From: GM7GCV1 sp965221105
Lineage (GTDB): Bacteria; Pseudomonadota; Gammaproteobacteria; Pseudomonadales; GM7GCV1
Length of the DNA stretch: 64,000 nucleotides
Assembly: GCA_965221105.1 (NCBI GenBank)
Contig: OZ244871.1
Location: forward strand, 1,116,001-1,180,000
Reading direction: 5' to 3'
Of the stretch, positions 25,814 to 35,135 are shown piece by piece. The notes under the pieces were generated by a model that searched no databases, had not been told where the DNA came from, and was given only the letters and a program-made list of their open reading frames with translations. The position numbers and the translations under genes are program-made. Positions within the stretch are counted from its first letter, which is position 1, and every line of letters starts with the position of its first letter.

Positions 25814-28186
25814 TTAGACATCCAGTTTGGATTGAATAGCGGGCTTATCATCATTGTGCACCAGTCGGTACCCCATGGCTTCATACCCTCTGCAGCGGCG
25901 CTGGAACATGCGCTGCAGCATCGGCAATGAGCTGTCTACATAGTCGTAAATCGTCACTGTCTCTTTATGTTCAGCCACCCTGTGAATACGCCCTGCGTAT
26001 TGCGCAAGAGAGCCTTTCCAGGAGATAGGAAGTGCCAAAAACAACGTATCCAGCCTGGGGAGGTCGAAGCCTTCACCAATGTACCTGCCAGTGGCAATCA
26101 ACACTTGCGCGGTCTGGACTTTCTCCAAGGCTTGCGCCCGCTCACTGGCGCTCATCGCTCCGCGTAAAACAATGGTTTCATACCCGCGCCCAGAGAGTGC
26201 CTCACTGAGCACACCCGCATGCTCTCTGCGTTCCGTTAACACCAGCGGGTTGCGATCCATTTCAATTTGAGTGGCAACATCGTGCACGATCAGCTCATTC
26301 CGTTTGTCAGATTCCATCAGCCAGCGATACACATCCGCAATATGCGGCTTCTCCGCCACGGCCACTGGTTCGGGTGGCCTGCCTGCCACCGACCTGGCAA
26401 TCACCTGCTGTTCAAGTGCCTGCTTGTCGGTTTTCACCCGATGACGGACAGGGCCTGCCTGCATAAAGATAATCGGCTGATGACCATCCTGCCGCTCGGG
26501 TGTGGCCGTGAGCCCGAGAACAAAACGTGCCCTGACATCGGACAGAAGGCGGTCATAATTCGGTGCCGATATGTGGTGGCACTCATCGACAATAACCTGA
26601 CCATAGTCCAGTAGTATCGGATCTACACTGTTCTCTTTTTTGTTCAGCAGGCTCTGATAGGTGGCAATATCAATCACACCCGTGGTCGTGCGTTTGCCAC
26701 CCATAATTACACCAATGTCTGCGCCATCCAGAAAAGCCGACAGGCGTTCCTTCCACTGATCGACCAATTGTCGGGTATGGGTCAGTATCAGGGTGTTCGT
26801 TTTGCGTTTGGTAATGACACCGATGGCAGTTACTGTTTTTCCAAAAGCCGTTGGCGCATGGAGAACGCCCACATCGTGAGCGACTAACTTTTGGATTGCG
26901 TGCTTCTGGTCACCACGCAGCTCCCCCAGGAACTTGATCCCCTTCAGAGGCTGTCCTGTTTCCCGCTTATCATCGATCTCAACCACTACATTCTGCTCAG
27001 AGAGCAGGCGTCGAACCTCATCCAGACAGCCTCGGGGAACAATCAGGTATCCCTGCTCAATGCGAGCCAGGCTGATACAACGGGGGATTCCTTGGGTACT
27101 GAAGCGCATCCTTTGTGTCTTGAAGAAGACCGGGTTGGCAAAACTGGCCTGGCGCTTCAGGCGGGCCAACAATGCAGACGGCAGGGTGCTGACAGGAATA
27201 AACACCTGATTGGCCAATACGATGTGCACCCTGGCAGGGCAATTCTCGATTTTGGTGTGCCTAACAGGAATACCCTGCTCCCAGGGTTTGGCCGCCGGTT
27301 CCGGCATGTCCCCGTCGAACCGGTGCAGAAGCCTGTACAGTGTATCGAGCGCAAGCCGGTGGAGTCCGCTGAGAAACTCCCACTGATCTGCGTAGGCAAC
27401 CAAATTCTGGTCAACGAAAACTGAGTGTCCGTATTGACGCGGCTGACGCTGCAGAGGGAGCGCGATCAGATTTCCAAAACCGCCGCTTGGTAGCGAATCC
27501 TGGTTCGGGAATACGCGATCATAGGAATCAAAGGACAAGCCTGGATAGCTTTCCATCGCACGATCCAACAATCCAAACCCCAGGCGACGTGCGTCCCGTG
27601 CGGGCACCGCGCCCTCAAAGAAAATCCAAATGTGCGCACCGTTGCCCGAACGGGAACGCTCTATGGCGTGGGGAATGTTGTTCTCATCACAAACCCGCGC
27701 GAATGCCTTGACTGCCTGCTGCCAATCCGATTTATCAAAATCCACCGCCAACAACCGACAGGTATCATCACGCATGAGTGGATAGAGTCCAACTGTTTGG
27801 ACACCGGACAAGTGATCGAATATGGCCTTGGGTTCCAATGCTTTGTACGCCTTGTTGGCGCATTCACTGCATTTGACTTTTGGTTTATTGCACAGACCAG
27901 GCTGCCATTCATTGTGACAGGCCACCGCGTAACCGCTTTTTCCAGTATGACTTTCCCACCGGACAGCGTATATATCTTCTCTGCCAGCGAACAAATTCAG
28001 ATATAGCGCAACCTTCTCCTGTGACGAAAGCCTGGACGAGGTGGCACTCGCATTCGAGACCAGGGCGGTGGACTCCAAACGAGACTTTCGGGCGAGTAAC
28101 CGCGACTGTTCCTCCTCCAGTTCCTGAAGCCGTTGATTGATCAATTCGACCTCATGGATGTTTTTGGATCGATCATCAGTAGCCAC
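25814..28186 (-). CDS. Primase-helicase fusion (AEP/TOTE-type primase with SF2 helicase)
   Basis: About 790 residues. After a short coiled coil (INQRLQELEEEQSRLLARK) comes a nucleic-acid polymerase domain of the archaeo-eukaryotic primase fold (about 60-250): a Cys cluster (CHNEWQPGLCNKPKVKCSEC), the DxD catalytic motif LLAVDFDKSDW and the sxH motif RSGNGAHIWIFF. The second half is a superfamily 2 helicase: Walker A HAPTAFGKT, DECHH box, LTATPER and the C-terminal motif VI QYAGRIHR. This pair is known from databases as the TOTE conflict-system primase with helicase. GTG at 28186 or TTG at 28192 may be the start. It follows parE by 35 bases, same strand. A DNA-defence or repair role is inferred. 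Confidence 0.85.
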   Translation of the reverse strand: MATDDRSKNIHEVELINQRLQELEEEQSRLLARKSRLESTALVSNASATSSRLSSQEKVALYLNLFAGREDIYAVRWESHTGKSGYAVACHNEWQPGLCNKPKVKCSECANKAYKALEPKAIFDHLSGVQTVGLYPLMRDDTCRLLAVDFDKSDWQQAVKAFARVCDENNIPHAIERSRSGNGAHIWIFFEGAVPARDARRLGFGLLDRAMESYPGLSFDSYDRVFPNQDSLPSGGFGNLIALPLQRQPRQYGHSVFVDQNLVAYADQWEFLSGLHRLALDTLYRLLHRFDGDMPEPAAKPWEQGIPVRHTKIENCPARVHIVLANQVFIPVSTLPSALLARLKRQASFANPVFFKTQRMRFSTQGIPRCISLARIEQGYLIVPRGCLDEVRRLLSEQNVVVEIDDKRETGQPLKGIKFLGELRGDQKHAIQKLVAHDVGVLHAPTAFGKTVTAIGVITKRKTNTLILTHTRQLVDQWKERLSAFLDGADIGVIMGGKRTTTGVIDIATYQSLLNKKENSVDPILLDYGQVIVDECHHISAPNYDRLLSDVRARFVLGLTATPERQDGHQPIIFMQAGPVRHRVKTDKQALEQQVIARSVAGRPPEPVAVAEKPHIADVYRWLMESDKRNELIVHDVATQIEMDRNPLVLTERREHAGVLSEALSGRGYETIVLRGAMSASERAQALEKVQTAQVLIATGRYIGEGFDLPRLDTLFLALPISWKGSLAQYAGRIHRVAEHKETVTIYDYVDSSLPMLQRMFQRRCRGYEAMGYRLVHNDDKPAIQSKLDV

Positions 28187-28221
28187 AAACAAACACCGCT
28201 ATATTTAATAAATGCTCGCCT

Positions 28222-28521
28222 TCAGAGATGAAGAACAGGCAACATATTTTTGTGGAGGACACGGAAAATCTCCACACCCTTATCAGTGGGAGCGTAGAAA
28301 ATACAGTGGGATTCTACGGGGTATTGAAAATAATGATTACTGTCGGGATCGAAGCGCCTGCCCAGCTCAGGATTGGCCGCCAACTCTTTGAAGGTCTGCT
28401 CAATGTCGACAATATATTGCTCGGCACGCGCAAAGCCAAACTGCTCAGCACTGTAATCAAAAATACCTTCCAGATCGCTGACCGCCTTTTCGTGAACCTC
28501 AAAGACCGGATCATCAGGCAT
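28222..28521 (-). CDS. parE: ParE/RelE-superfamily toxin
   Basis: 99 residues. The RelE/ParE fold is recognisable: VHEKAVSDLEGIFDYSAEQF (Tyr and Phe spacing as in ParE), ELAANPELGRRFD and the C-terminal strand HCIFYAPTDKGVEIFRVLH. ParE toxins poison DNA gyrase. It overlaps parD by eight bases and leads into the primase-helicase, so the three may be one transcript. Confidence 0.9.
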   Translation of the reverse strand: MPDDPVFEVHEKAVSDLEGIFDYSAEQFGFARAEQYIVDIEQTFKELAANPELGRRFDPDSNHYFQYPVESHCIFYAPTDKGVEIFRVLHKNMLPVLHL

Positions 28522-28765
28522 TATGCTTTTTTCTCATCCTGGAAACGAAGTCCCTGACGTTCCAATTCTCAACGATTGGGCTATCTTCGCCTTCTTTAAC
28601 CAACTGTCGCAGTTGATTCAGTCTGGAGTTTGCCTGCTGCTCTTGAAGCAGCCTGATTCCGGCACGGATGACTTCACTCTGATTGGCAAAATCACCGGAT
28701 TCAATCATGTGGTCAATAAATCCCCCTTGTTCATCGGTGGGCCTGAAAGTAATGGTAGCGGCCAT
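28514..28765 (-). CDS. parD: ParD-family antitoxin
   Basis: 83 residues from ATG 28765. The ribbon-helix-helix opening (ATITFRPTDEQGGFIDHMIE), FANQSEVIRAGIRLLQEQ and the acidic toxin-binding tail match ParD. It is upstream of and overlaps parE, the standard order, and is presumably the autorepressor of the operon. A TTG at 28777 could add four residues. Confidence 0.9.
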   Translation of the reverse strand: MAATITFRPTDEQGGFIDHMIESGDFANQSEVIRAGIRLLQEQQANSRLNQLRQLVKEGEDSPIVENWNVRDFVSRMRKKHNA

Positions 28766-28779
28766 GATATACCCCAAAA

Positions 28780-28796
28780 GTAAGTAAATATCTTAC
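28780..28796. promoter_or_regulatory. Possible ParD operator
   Basis: GTAAGTAAATATCTTAC is an inverted repeat with 5-base arms (GTAAG/CTTAC) and an AT centre, 15 bases upstream of the parD ATG, where the autorepressor would bind. Confidence 0.4.
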
Positions 28797-29026
28797 AATC
28801 ACTATAGATAAAAAACCGCAATTAAAGCAAGTTTCGCCATTCAAAGAGACCAGAAACATGGTCTGCGCACCATGTGCTCAAATCTATTCACAGCATGATG
28901 TCAAAAATGGGCGGCACTTAAACTATAACTATCAAAACGGAGCTTACGCATTCTAATACGGACATTTAGGCTCGATACACTCTTAACTTACAATTCCGCC
29001 GATGCATTCACTCACCATCTCAAGAG

Positions 29027-29083
29027 CGTTCAAGTGCCAGGAACAGGTCGCTCCGGGCACCTGCCGCAAGAACCACTTGAACG
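29027..29083. repeat. Nested inverted repeat with long stem
   Basis: Outer perfect 10-base arms CGTTCAAGTG (29027-29036) and CACTTGAACG (29074-29083), with an inner stem CAGGT/ACCTG (29044-29048 and 29059-29063). It lies alone in the 28797-29141 gap and codes for nothing visible. No T-run follows, so it is not a simple terminator. Confidence 0.6.
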
Positions 29084-29141
29084 TTTCTGAGCACAGGAAC
29101 CTACCCGACGCGTGAAGAGTCAATTCCACGGAACGGTTATT

Positions 29142-30148
29142 ATGAACACGCCAGATTTGGTTGCAGACCCCGAAGACCTCTCTCCTGAGTGGTTTACTCA
29201 GGTATTGCGCTCAAACAACATATAGTACCCGCGTCACGGGGTTCAAAGCGCGCCGGATTGGTACCGGGCAGGTCGCTCGCTGATACCGCTTCGTGCTTGA
29301 TGCAGAAGGCGATGCAACCGCACCATGCTCGCTGGTCGGTAAATTTCCATCTGCTGATCCCGGAACTGTCGAGAATTCGGTTGATTTGGGGCTCTATAGT
29401 ACAGAGGTTGGCTTTTATCGTGATATGGCACAGCAGTTGCCTGCCCCCGGCTGCACAGGGTGACCAAATGGAAGGCTGTTCGCCAGCGATTGCGGCACAG
29501 GCTATAGACCATTCGGCATCACTGCATGCAGCTACGTGGAATGGGACATTGCTGGGTGACGCTCCTTGGATCAAAACGTTGGCTGGCCAGTATGAAGAAC
29601 TCTTTGCACAGCAACGACAGCACACCCATGAATTCATACAACGTCTGGGCAATCGTCTTGAACCGGATATTCTTGATCTGGCTGAGCGAATCAGTACGGG
29701 GTAGGACACTTTGGTCAATGTGCTGGCTGATCAACCCTGTGCTCTCGTGCATCTAGATTATCGCGCCGACAACCTGATGATCGACGAGACATGCGAGCCT
29801 CCGACTGTCGTCCCAGTGGATTGGCAGATTTTCGGGTTAGGGCCACCATAGCGGGATGTAGCCCACTTCATCGGCGCAAGTCTGAAAACTGAAGTCAGGC
29901 GCGCACAGGAGATGACCTTGCTCAAACGCTACTGCGGTCATCTGGTACAGAATGGTGTAACCGATTTCACTTGGGAGCAATGCCAAGCAGACTACCTGGC
30001 GGGCTGCTACAGGGGCATGATGATGGCCGTTGTCTCTTCCACTGTGGTGGGAGAAACAGAGCGCGGAAACGAGATGTTTGCAACTATGACCACAGGTCAC
30101 GGGTGTCAGATATTGGACCTGAGTGCTGATTCTGTGCTGATCGCATGA
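29142..30148 (+). pseudogene. Decayed APH/ecdysteroid-kinase-like phosphotransferase
   Basis: Reads in pieces through several stops and frameshifts: MNTPDLVADPEDLSPEWFTQ at the start, the kinase catalytic loop LVHLDYRADNLMID, then VPVDWQIFGLGPP, a TAG, RDVAHFIGASLKTE, and a well-preserved C-terminus to TGA at 30148. It resembles small-molecule kinases of the aminoglycoside phosphotransferase fold. At least one early stop (after LRSNNI, 29224) and one internal stop abolish the product. Confidence 0.75.
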
Positions 30149-30344
30149 GGCAGTTATTGCCCCTATTGTGACAGGCACCGCAAATCCGGCCACGCGTAAC
30201 AGAGTACCTGCGTGTTTTCTTAATGGGCTCAACAGTCTCAATGTGTTCCATGTACCAGATGCGGTCCACTTGGCAGCAGATAGGTTGCATTTTCCGGGGG
30301 TCTCGCTACCCTTGACTGTCACCTCCGTTTTCCTGTGGCTTCAC

Positions 30345-33125
30345 ATGACAGCTTCCACCGCAGTGCCCGCCGTCCTTGTCGACGGCTCGTCGTACCTCTA
30401 CAGGGCTTTTCATGCCCTGCCACCGCTGACAACATCGGATGGTCGACCGACGGGTGCCGTTCGTGGAGTTATTTCCATGATGAAGAAGCTGCACAACCAA
30501 TATCCGGACAGCAAGATCGTGGTGGTCTTTGATGCCAAGGGAAAAACCTTCAGAGACGACATGTACGCCAGATACAAGGCCAACCGTCCGCCCATGCCGG
30601 ATGAGCTGCGAGCGCAGATTGAACCTCTGCACCAGTGCATACAGGCCATGGGATATCCAATGATTGTGCACCCGGGCGTGGAGGCCGACGACGTCATGGG
30701 CACACTCGCACTGGAGGCTGCAGGAAAGGGCATGGATGTATTGATTTCCACCGGAGACAAGGACATGGCCCAGCTGGTTTCCGACCGAATCACACTGGTC
30801 AATACCATGTCTGATTCCACCTACGACCCTGAGGGTGTCATGGCCAAGTTTGGTGTGCCACCAGAATTGATCATCGACTACCTGGCGCTCGTTGGCGACA
30901 GCTCCGACAATATCCCCGGTGTGCCTGGCGTTGGCCCCAAAAGCGCAACGCCCATGCTGACAGCGCTTGGGGGGCTGGATACCATCTATGCGAATCCGGA
31001 ACGGGTGCGCGAACTCGATTTTCGGGGGGCCAAAAAGATGCCGGAGAAGCTGCTTGAGTTTCGTAACCAAGCCTATCTGTCCTACCAGTTGGCAACAATC
31101 AAGACGGATGTCAAATTGGATACGGGCATTGAGCATCTTGAAACCCGGCCGCCGGATGTTGAGGAAATGATTCGCCTCTTCACCGAACTCGAATTCAGGG
31201 GCTGGCTGCGTGAGCTGAACCGGGCAGAAGGGGAGAGTTCGCAAGAGGCCGGACGCTCGTCTTCCCCGGGGCCGACGCCCGGTGCTGATCAGGGAACCAG
31301 CGAGCCCGGTGTCGCCGGAGTCGCCTACACATGCGTGCTTGATCAACACGAGTTCGATGCCTGGATAACACGACTCGATCAGGCGCCACTGTTTGCCTTC
31401 GATACGGAAACAACCAGTATTGATTATATGGAGGCAGAAATTGTCGGCGTCTCCTTTGCTATTGACCCTGGTGAAGCAGCCTATGTTCCGGTTGCCCACG
31501 ATTACCTTGATGCGCCGGCACAGCTTGGGCTCGACCATGTGCTGGCTGCACTCAAGCCGCTCCTGGAAAATCCTGAAAAATCTGTGGTTGCGCAGAACAT
31601 GAAGTACGACCAATCAGTACTTGCCCGCTACGGAATCGACGTTCGCGCTCGCCTCTTCGACACCATGCTTGAATCCTATGTGTTCAGTTCGGTCGCGGGC
31701 CGCCATGACATGGATGCCCAGGCGAGCCGCGTGCTGGACCTGGACACCATCCACTTTGAGGATATTGCTGGCAAGGGTGCAAAGCAGTTGCCTGTCAACC
31801 AGATTGCGCTCGACCAGGCAGCTCCCTACGCCGCGGAAAAAGCCGATATCTGCCTGCGTTTGCACCAGACCCACAGCAAGGGCCTCGAAGCTGAGCCTAG
31901 GCTGCACCAGGTGTATGAGGACATCGAAGCCCCGCTGGTCGGTGTGCTTTCGAGGGTTGAGCGCAACGGCGCGCTCATCGACTCCGATGCCCTGTATGCA
32001 CACAGCGAGGAAATTGCAGCCAAGGTACAGCATCTGGAGACCCGGGTGCACGACCTTGCGGGCCAGTCATTTAATCTGGGATCTCCAAAGCAACTGCAGG
32101 AAATCCTCTACGGGCAGTTTGAGTTGCCGGTACTTAAAAAGACCCCGAAGGGGCAGCCAAGCACAGCTGAAGACGTGTTGCAGCGTCTGGCAGATGATTA
32201 CGAGATTCCGCGGCTCATTCTTGAGCATCGTAGCCTGACCAAATTGAAATCGACTTACACAGACAAGTTGCCTCTGCAGATAAATACACGAACCGGCCGG
32301 ATTCACACGTCGTATCATCAGGCTGTGGCGTCAACGGGGCGGCTGTCCTCCTCGGATCCAAATTTGCAGAACATCCCGATCCGCACCGGGGAGGGCCGGC
32401 GCATTCGCAAGGCATTTATTGCGCCGCCGGGAATGAAGATTGTTGCTGCCGACTACTCCCAGATAGAGCTGCGCATCATGGCACACCTGTCGCAGGATGC
32501 CGGACTGCTGTCTGCGTTCGCCGCTGGACTGGATGTGCACAGTGCAACTGCGGCGGAAGTCTTTGGAGTGGATATCGAGCAGGTTGAACCCGAGCATCGC
32601 CGCAGGGCAAAGGCCATAAACTTCGGACTGATTTATGGCATGAGTGCTTTTGGTCTTGCCCGCCAGCTGCAGATAACCCGCCATGAGGCTCAGACGTACA
32701 TGGACCGCTATTTTGAACGCTATCCCGATGTCAAAGACTTTATGGAACAAACCCGGGCCGACGCTGCGAAGAACGGTTATGTGGAGACACTCTTTGGACG
32801 CAGGCTCTACCTGCCGGACATCAACAGCCGCAACGCCCAGCATCGCCGGGCCGCCGAACGCGTCGCGATCAATGCCCCCATGCAGGGAACTGCGGCAGAT
32901 ATCATCAAGATCGCCATGATCGATGTAGACCATTGGCTCAGGGATGCTCAATCAGATGCGCGTATGATCATGCAGGTTCACGACGAACTGGTATTTGAAG
33001 TCAAAGTGGGACAGGTTGACAGTTTTGTAGCCGAGGTTGAACAGCGTATGCATAATGCCGCGAAGCTGGATGTGAAACTGATTGTTGAAGCTGGCGTCGG
33101 AGACAACTGGGATGAAGCACACTAA
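30345..33125 (+). CDS. polA: DNA polymerase I
   Basis: 926 residues from ATG 30345 (MTASTAVPAVLVDGSSYLYR). Three domains are visible: N-terminal 5'-3' exonuclease (FDAKGKTFRDDMYARYKANR, GVEADDVMGTLA, STGDKDMAQLV), a proofreading exonuclease with its acidic motif in FAFDTETTSIDYME, and the polymerase (AADYSQIELRIMAHLS, RRRAKAINFGLIYGMSAFGL, MQVHDELVFEV). It is the repair and Okazaki-primer removal polymerase. An in-frame extension upstream of 30345 is not polymerase-like. Confidence 0.97.
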   Translation: MTASTAVPAVLVDGSSYLYRAFHALPPLTTSDGRPTGAVRGVISMMKKLHNQYPDSKIVVVFDAKGKTFRDDMYARYKANRPPMPDELRAQIEPLHQCIQAMGYPMIVHPGVEADDVMGTLALEAAGKGMDVLISTGDKDMAQLVSDRITLVNTMSDSTYDPEGVMAKFGVPPELIIDYLALVGDSSDNIPGVPGVGPKSATPMLTALGGLDTIYANPERVRELDFRGAKKMPEKLLEFRNQAYLSYQLATIKTDVKLDTGIEHLETRPPDVEEMIRLFTELEFRGWLRELNRAEGESSQEAGRSSSPGPTPGADQGTSEPGVAGVAYTCVLDQHEFDAWITRLDQAPLFAFDTETTSIDYMEAEIVGVSFAIDPGEAAYVPVAHDYLDAPAQLGLDHVLAALKPLLENPEKSVVAQNMKYDQSVLARYGIDVRARLFDTMLESYVFSSVAGRHDMDAQASRVLDLDTIHFEDIAGKGAKQLPVNQIALDQAAPYAAEKADICLRLHQTHSKGLEAEPRLHQVYEDIEAPLVGVLSRVERNGALIDSDALYAHSEEIAAKVQHLETRVHDLAGQSFNLGSPKQLQEILYGQFELPVLKKTPKGQPSTAEDVLQRLADDYEIPRLILEHRSLTKLKSTYTDKLPLQINTRTGRIHTSYHQAVASTGRLSSSDPNLQNIPIRTGEGRRIRKAFIAPPGMKIVAADYSQIELRIMAHLSQDAGLLSAFAAGLDVHSATAAEVFGVDIEQVEPEHRRRAKAINFGLIYGMSAFGLARQLQITRHEAQTYMDRYFERYPDVKDFMEQTRADAAKNGYVETLFGRRLYLPDINSRNAQHRRAAERVAINAPMQGTAADIIKIAMIDVDHWLRDAQSDARMIMQVHDELVFEVKVGQVDSFVAEVEQRMHNAAKLDVKLIVEAGVGDNWDEAH

Positions 33126-33251
33126 CGCACAGGCGCAGCGCTGTTCCTGAACCTGTGATGCCACCAGCCAGAGACAGGCTGCAGAATCGCTGGCAGCCGG
33201 GAAAACCCCTGAACTCCTGACCACCTGCATCCCATCAATTTGGGCAGCATC

Positions 33252-33660
33252 ATGATACAAGATACCCGGTCTCCTTCAGCATTGGTCAGAAGCTGCGTCG
33301 ATATTCTTTTGAACAAGGGCGATATCCCGGAAGTATCCGGGATTCTGGCCGATCCCTGCTGGCTCCACGACACCGACTCGGGTGTGACCGATCCGGTGCA
33401 ATCCTTGTCACCGGGCTCAGATCGAACGGCTCCGGACAGGCCGGGAAGGCAGGGAGCAGATCAGTTACAAGATTCTGAAGCTGCTTCAATCTGGTGAATT
33501 CGTATCCATTATTTGGGACTCGACCTGGTTGCCGGAAAATGAAGTGACCCGGGAAGACAGCCTCAGCAAAGGCTACTGCATTGATGAGCTCCATCGGGTG
33601 CTGTCCAAGGGCATTGGGGTCTTTCACGTCGTAGAGGGAAAAATTGCAGAGATCTGGCTG
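33252..33660 (+). pseudogene. Frameshifted and truncated NTF2/SnoaL-like protein
   Basis: ATG 33252 opens a frame (LVRSCVDILLNKGDIPEVSG, DPCWLHDTDSG) that shifts near 33400 into another (AQIERLRTGREGREQISYKI, SGEFVSIIWDSTWLPENE, GIGVFHVVEGKIAEIWLA). Together they resemble a SnoaL/NTF2-like fold of about 140 residues. The frame then runs into DNA that on the other strand is a conjugative-element gene, so the native C-terminus is lost at about 33660. Confidence 0.6.
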
Positions 33661-33817
33661 GCCAGTCACCCGCCGCCGGAGCGGTACTCGGCGCGACCGG
33701 TGTCGGCAACGCTGCCCGGAGCGGCAACGGGAAGAGCACCACTGCCGTTGCCGAAAACAGTTTCCGAATGACAGCAAATTTCCTGCTGTAACCTTTTTCC
33801 GTATCCGATTTGCTCAT
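33661..33817 (-). pseudogene. 5' fragment of an ICE membrane protein (TIGR03745/PFL_4702-like)
   Basis: From ATG 33817: MSKSDTEKGYSRKFAVIRKL, a hydrophobic segment, and ALPTPVAPSTAPAAGDW, the family's characteristic processed N-terminus. The sequence then breaks at the junction with the NTF2-like gene at about 33660. The remaining three-quarters of the gene is missing. Confidence 0.7.
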
Positions 33818-33918
33818 AACGAATGTCCTTTTGTGAAACGCTGATATAAGTGGGCGCTTACCCCGATATCTCTTTGTGGCGCTCCGCTGCTCGCCCTTAC
33901 GGGACTTGTTCGATTGAC

Positions 33919-34149
33919 TCACCGCAAATAGAAACCCAACACCATGAGCACGATGCTTGCCCGCAAGATGCTCCATGTCAGATCAAAGATCGTCGCCTGC
34001 CCTTCCTGCCAAGCCTGAAAAGTGCCAATGGCAACCCATATCACCCAGACAAACGCCAATACCAGAACCATTGATGCAATCGCGGTCAGCATCGTGCCGG
34101 GCGTAATGCCGGAACCTGCTTGAAATGCTGTGTGTTGTGCGGCCGTCAA
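33919..34149 (-). CDS. ICE protein, TIGR03758/PFL_4701 family
   Basis: 76 residues, apparently complete from a TTG. A hydrophobic helix (MVLVLAFVWVIWVAIGTF) and the family ending QAWQEGQATIFDLTWSILRA, VLMVLGFYLR are visible. These small membrane proteins belong to the type IV secretion module of integrative conjugative elements. It stands between RAQPRD and TIGR03745, the native order of such elements. Confidence 0.82.
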   Translation of the reverse strand: MTAAQHTAFQAGSGITPGTMLTAIASMVLVLAFVWVIWVAIGTFQAWQEGQATIFDLTWSILRASIVLMVLGFYLR

Positions 34150-34157
34150 GATTGAAC

Positions 34158-34460
34158 CTAGCGGCGATAGTCGCCGCGCAGTGGCGGGAATGAGCGTGGT
34201 TGCGCGCGGGGTGAATCGATGTGGGACTGGATGCCATCCCCGATCTGCTTCAGATCCTGTCGCAGCCAGTCATACCGGAAACGAATGCGGGTATCCTGCC
34301 TGGCGTTGGCCTCAGCCCGCTGAATCAGTGGCTCAATGGCATTGAGCTCATGGATGATGTGCGCCAGTGCATCGCGCTCAGCGCCTGCATCAGCGAATGC
34401 GGCTGGTGTAATTGCCAATCCGATAATCAGAAAAGAAGGTAGCCAGAGGCGGCGTTTCAT
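34158..34460 (-). CDS. RAQPRD-family ICE protein
   Basis: 100 residues with a signal peptide (MKRRLWLPSFLIIGLAITPA, AFADAG). The C-terminal signature reads SPRAQPRSFPPLRGDYRR, close to the RAQPRD family name motif. Periplasmic component of the ICE conjugation module. It is followed by the TIGR03758 gene eight bases later. Confidence 0.85.
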   Translation of the reverse strand: MKRRLWLPSFLIIGLAITPAAFADAGAERDALAHIIHELNAIEPLIQRAEANARQDTRIRFRYDWLRQDLKQIGDGIQSHIDSPRAQPRSFPPLRGDYRR

Positions 34461-34789
34461 GGCACTGATGCTCCCGTGTGTTGTTGCGGGGCATAGTGCG
34501 GGAATTAGTTATACGGGACGATGGAAAATCCATTCGCTGGGCGGGGTGGTTTTCATATCCATCAGGTGCCTGCTCGCGCCGGATGAGAGAATGGAGAGCA
34601 AGCTCTCGATCCACCGCACACACCGGTTGGAAGCGTCTTGGCGCAAGTACCTGCTTCTCGCTTGAACTCTTGTGTGCACTGTGCTTTTTCTATCGGTCCC
34701 TGCCAACTCTGTATGATCCGGCAGTGCGTCCGGGTCGTGATTCACGACACCCGAATGGGTGGGGTGACTTGTTTGTTTTTACGGATAAA
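34461..34789. other. Gap inside the ICE remnant
   Basis: About 330 bases. A minus-strand frame at 34745-34509 (78 residues, ending SEWIFHRPV) is open but matches nothing known to me. The original ICE genes between DUF4400 and RAQPRD are missing here. Confidence 0.4.
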
Positions 34790-34828
34790 TTACGTAATAA
34801 TATTGAAAATTACAGATATTTTACGTAA
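34790..34828. promoter_or_regulatory. Paired TTACGTAA sites, probable toxin-antitoxin operator
   Basis: Two identical 8-base palindromes TTACGTAA at 34790-34797 and 34821-34828, 31 bases apart (about three helical turns), end 19 bases before the antitoxin start. They suit cooperative binding of a dimeric ribbon-helix-helix repressor. Confidence 0.6.
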
Positions 34829-34847
34829 CCAGATGTTGGAGAGTGCC

Positions 34848-35135
34848 ATGCCTAAAGTTTTACGCTATGAAATGCAGTGGGATGAGGAAACCTATGCACT
34901 GGCGGAGCGCGCTGCACGCGCCTCCGGCCTGACCAGCATCAAGGCGTATGTGACTCAGCTGGTAAAACAACATGCGCCAGAAACGTTGGAAGCTTACAGC
35001 AGTATTCAACTGACCAACGCGCAGTTCGATGCCTTTTGCGAAGTTTGTGACAATCCCCCTGCGCCAACGGCCAAGCTTCGCAAGGCGGCACAAGCGCTTG
35101 ATCAGGAGGGCTTCGTGCTGAATGCCAACCATTGA
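34848..35135 (+). CDS. DUF1778-type antitoxin (TacA-like)
   Basis: 95 residues. A ribbon-helix-helix-like start (VLRYEMQWDEETYALAERAA, LTSIKAYVTQLVKQHA) and the C-terminal toxin-wrapping motif (LTNAQFDAFCEVCDNPPAPT, KLRKAAQALDQEGF) match DUF1778 antitoxins of GNAT toxin pairs. It overlaps the acetyltransferase gene by 14 bases. Direction is opposite to the surrounding ICE genes, so it is a later insertion or cargo. Confidence 0.85.
   Translation: MPKVLRYEMQWDEETYALAERAARASGLTSIKAYVTQLVKQHAPETLEAYSSIQLTNAQFDAFCEVCDNPPAPTAKLRKAAQALDQEGFVLNANH

Noticed and set aside
25404..25814. Minus-strand 136-codon frame after the primase-helicase
   Set aside because: Competes with another overlapping frame. 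Neither has a family match or start signal, so it is left as unexplained DNA.
29027..29083. Integron attC site reading of the inverted repeat
   Set aside because: The ends do not follow the RYYYAAC...GTTRRRY polarity and no integrase or cassette array is present.
34509..34745. 78-codon frame between the toxin-antitoxin pair and RAQPRD
   Set aside because: No recognisable family or ribosome site. The amino-acid content is compatible with chance.
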